From NCBI RefSeq assembly GCF_963576545.1, contig NC_083651.1:11148386-11212385 (forward strand): a DNA stretch of 64,000 nucleotides. Reading direction: 5' to 3'. Positions 62,313 to 64,000 of this stretch are shown piece after piece. The notes under the pieces were generated by a model. That model saw only the letters and a list, made by a program, of their open reading frames with translations. It was not told the DNA's origin and ran no database searches. This DNA comes from Limanda limanda (taxonomy: Eukaryota > Chordata > Actinopteri > Pleuronectiformes > Pleuronectidae). Every line of letters starts with the position of its first letter. Within the stretch, counting starts at the first letter, position 1. Position numbers and translations under genes: made by a program.

Positions 62313-64000
62313 TTAGCTTAGTCCATGTCCCATCCACCAACAAGGAGGAGGGTCTTACTGCAGTCAGCCATGATCGTGTGGCTTCAGTTTTGGGAAGCCG
62401 TCATTCAACTGGTCACACTGGCGTTACCTAAAAAAACCCGAATGTCTGTTGCAGTTAAATTGAGGATAAATGTTCTTTCTAGAAGACTGGCTAGATATGA
62501 GAGAAGCCTGATGCTGAATCACAGCACATGATGATAAGTGACTGAATGGTAACACATCTACTGGTAAGATGGTTTCTGCGAATGAGGGGAAATTGAAAAG
62601 CCAGTGGAAGTTTCTGAGGCTCTCCATCTCGCACTGATTAGTCACTCAGAGGGGGCACGTCCCCCGGCCCCTCGGAGTCGACGTGCGGTCAAGCCCATGT
62701 GTGTTGATGAGAGTGTGTATTTCAGCGCAAACTTAGATGGGCTCATTTAGAATCTCCCGAGCATCTCTGATAGACCCCTCTCCTTTTACCCCACATCCCT
62801 TCGCCCTACTCACTTTAGTTTTTTGATTTGCAGTGGCACACATATACTCAGGAACCCACTATGCACACACACACACGCACAGAGGGTGCCGAACCATAGA
62901 GGAATGTGGAGCGGTATAATCACAGCATCATCAGCTCTGTCCTCTGAGAGAGCGGGCCAATAATGCCCCTCTAATTGAATAACTTATCCACAGCTATTTC
63001 CCAGGGGGCCGAGCTGCAAGGCACAGTCGCTAAGCGAGGGGGGCAGATGGCGCTGAGCAGAGCAGATCACCATCCTCCAAGTACCACAACGAAAGGTGGA
63101 GTTAAACAAACACACATAATAATCACTCTGTATCACACAGCCACAAAGGAAGCAACTTTTTTGTTTGTCCTTTACATTTCTTTTTCTTTCTCAACAAATA
63201 ATGCGCTTATAAACTGAATTATTGTTTTGGATGAATAACGAACCCTGGCGCGTCTCGTTTTGTTAAAGGACATGGATGAGTCTTTGTCTCCTTTTTCTCC
63301 TCCCAGCATTGCTGAGTCTCAAGTCGGTGAGAGCAGAGCTCCTCTCATCTGAGGGGCTGAAAAGCCCGCTGTATCCCTGAGCCCGAGGGTGAGGATAATT
63401 CCCCCTAAGACCCGAATTCTGGCTCCTTGTTCTGTCCCCCTTGGGTTCACTGCAGGGGGTAACTATACATTCTGTTTCCCTTTTCTCCCATCAGACAACA
63501 TACCACCCTGGGAGCGGACACACACGCTGTATATAGCAGTCTCAGAGTAAGCAGTGCTGCGTTTCGATGGCCACGATGCTCGGCTGCACTGTGGGAAGAA
63601 AACGCAGGCTGATCAAGCACCACTGTAAACTAAACGGCGTGTTCAGTGAAGCAGGAGGAACAACTCCTCATGGGCGACCAGTTTAACCGACCCGCCTAGG
63701 CCACATTGAGGCAATTGTGTTTATCAAAGTGTTCAAACTCAAACAGGGCGAGCAGTTTTTAAACTTCTCCGTTTTAGCAGCTCTGAAACTCCGGAGTAGC
63801 CTCGACGCCAGGAGTATCTGTAGCAGAGGTGATGGATTTTCAATTTAAAATTGCAATTTGGCTTTAGCCTAAAATGGGGCGAGCAGCGTTTTCTACGAAT
63901 GTAGCTAACTAGCTGAACTCCTCTCAGGTGAGCAGCGCCTCATCAGCACACATGACATCTACCCAGGCCAATACCTATATGCCCACAAGCACAGTGGAAT

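Overview
This window is vertebrate nuclear DNA, almost certainly from a ray-finned (teleost) fish. It has split genes with canonical GT-AG introns, very long CA/TG, CT/GA and GATA microsatellites, tRNA-derived SINEs and several short dispersed repeats of kinds I know from teleost genomes. No bacterial features, CRISPR arrays or rRNA genes were seen. I do not assign a species.

Only two genes are supported, both Kruppel-like transcription factors, arranged tail to tail. klf5 (+ strand) contributes exons 2-4 (329-1256, 1350-1409, 2048-2226); its first exon lies left of the window. klf12 (- strand) contributes five coding exons between 10158 and 32196 (read downwards: 32196-32114, 25315-24760, 19710-19584, 12551-12394, 10339-10158). 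All junction phases agree with one continuous reading frame. The exon for the usual KLF12 N-terminus and the small exon between the regulatory region and the zinc fingers were not found. KLF5 and KLF12 are also convergent neighbours on human chromosome 13, so this is conserved synteny, but only 7.9 kb separates the two stop codons here.

Region by region: 1-328 is klf5 intron 1. 2227-6150 is klf5 3' UTR and intergenic DNA. 6151-10157 is the probable long klf12 3' UTR. 10340-32113 holds klf12 introns carrying SINEs, MITE-like elements and microsatellites. 32197-64000 is probably the long 5' introns and upstream DNA of klf12. A CpG-rich segment at 48000-48140, followed on the minus strand by a strong splice donor at 47906, is a candidate klf12 first exon. 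It lies beside a 680-bp TATC array. The last 16 kb holds more repeats, a perfect 485-bp GATA array wedged between retroelement sequences, and unique stretches that may be conserved non-coding elements.

Both products have three C-terminal C2H2 fingers that recognise GC/CACCC boxes. KLF5 is mainly an activator; KLF12 is a repressor through its PVDLS CtBP-binding motif. Their shared locus may therefore encode opposing regulators of overlapping targets. The most unusual structures are a 123-bp, 98% identical inverted repeat bracketing klf5 exons 2-4, a (GA)40 array used as polypyrimidine tract of the last klf12 exon, a SINE split by a MITE, and the two opposite-facing GATA/TATC arrays.
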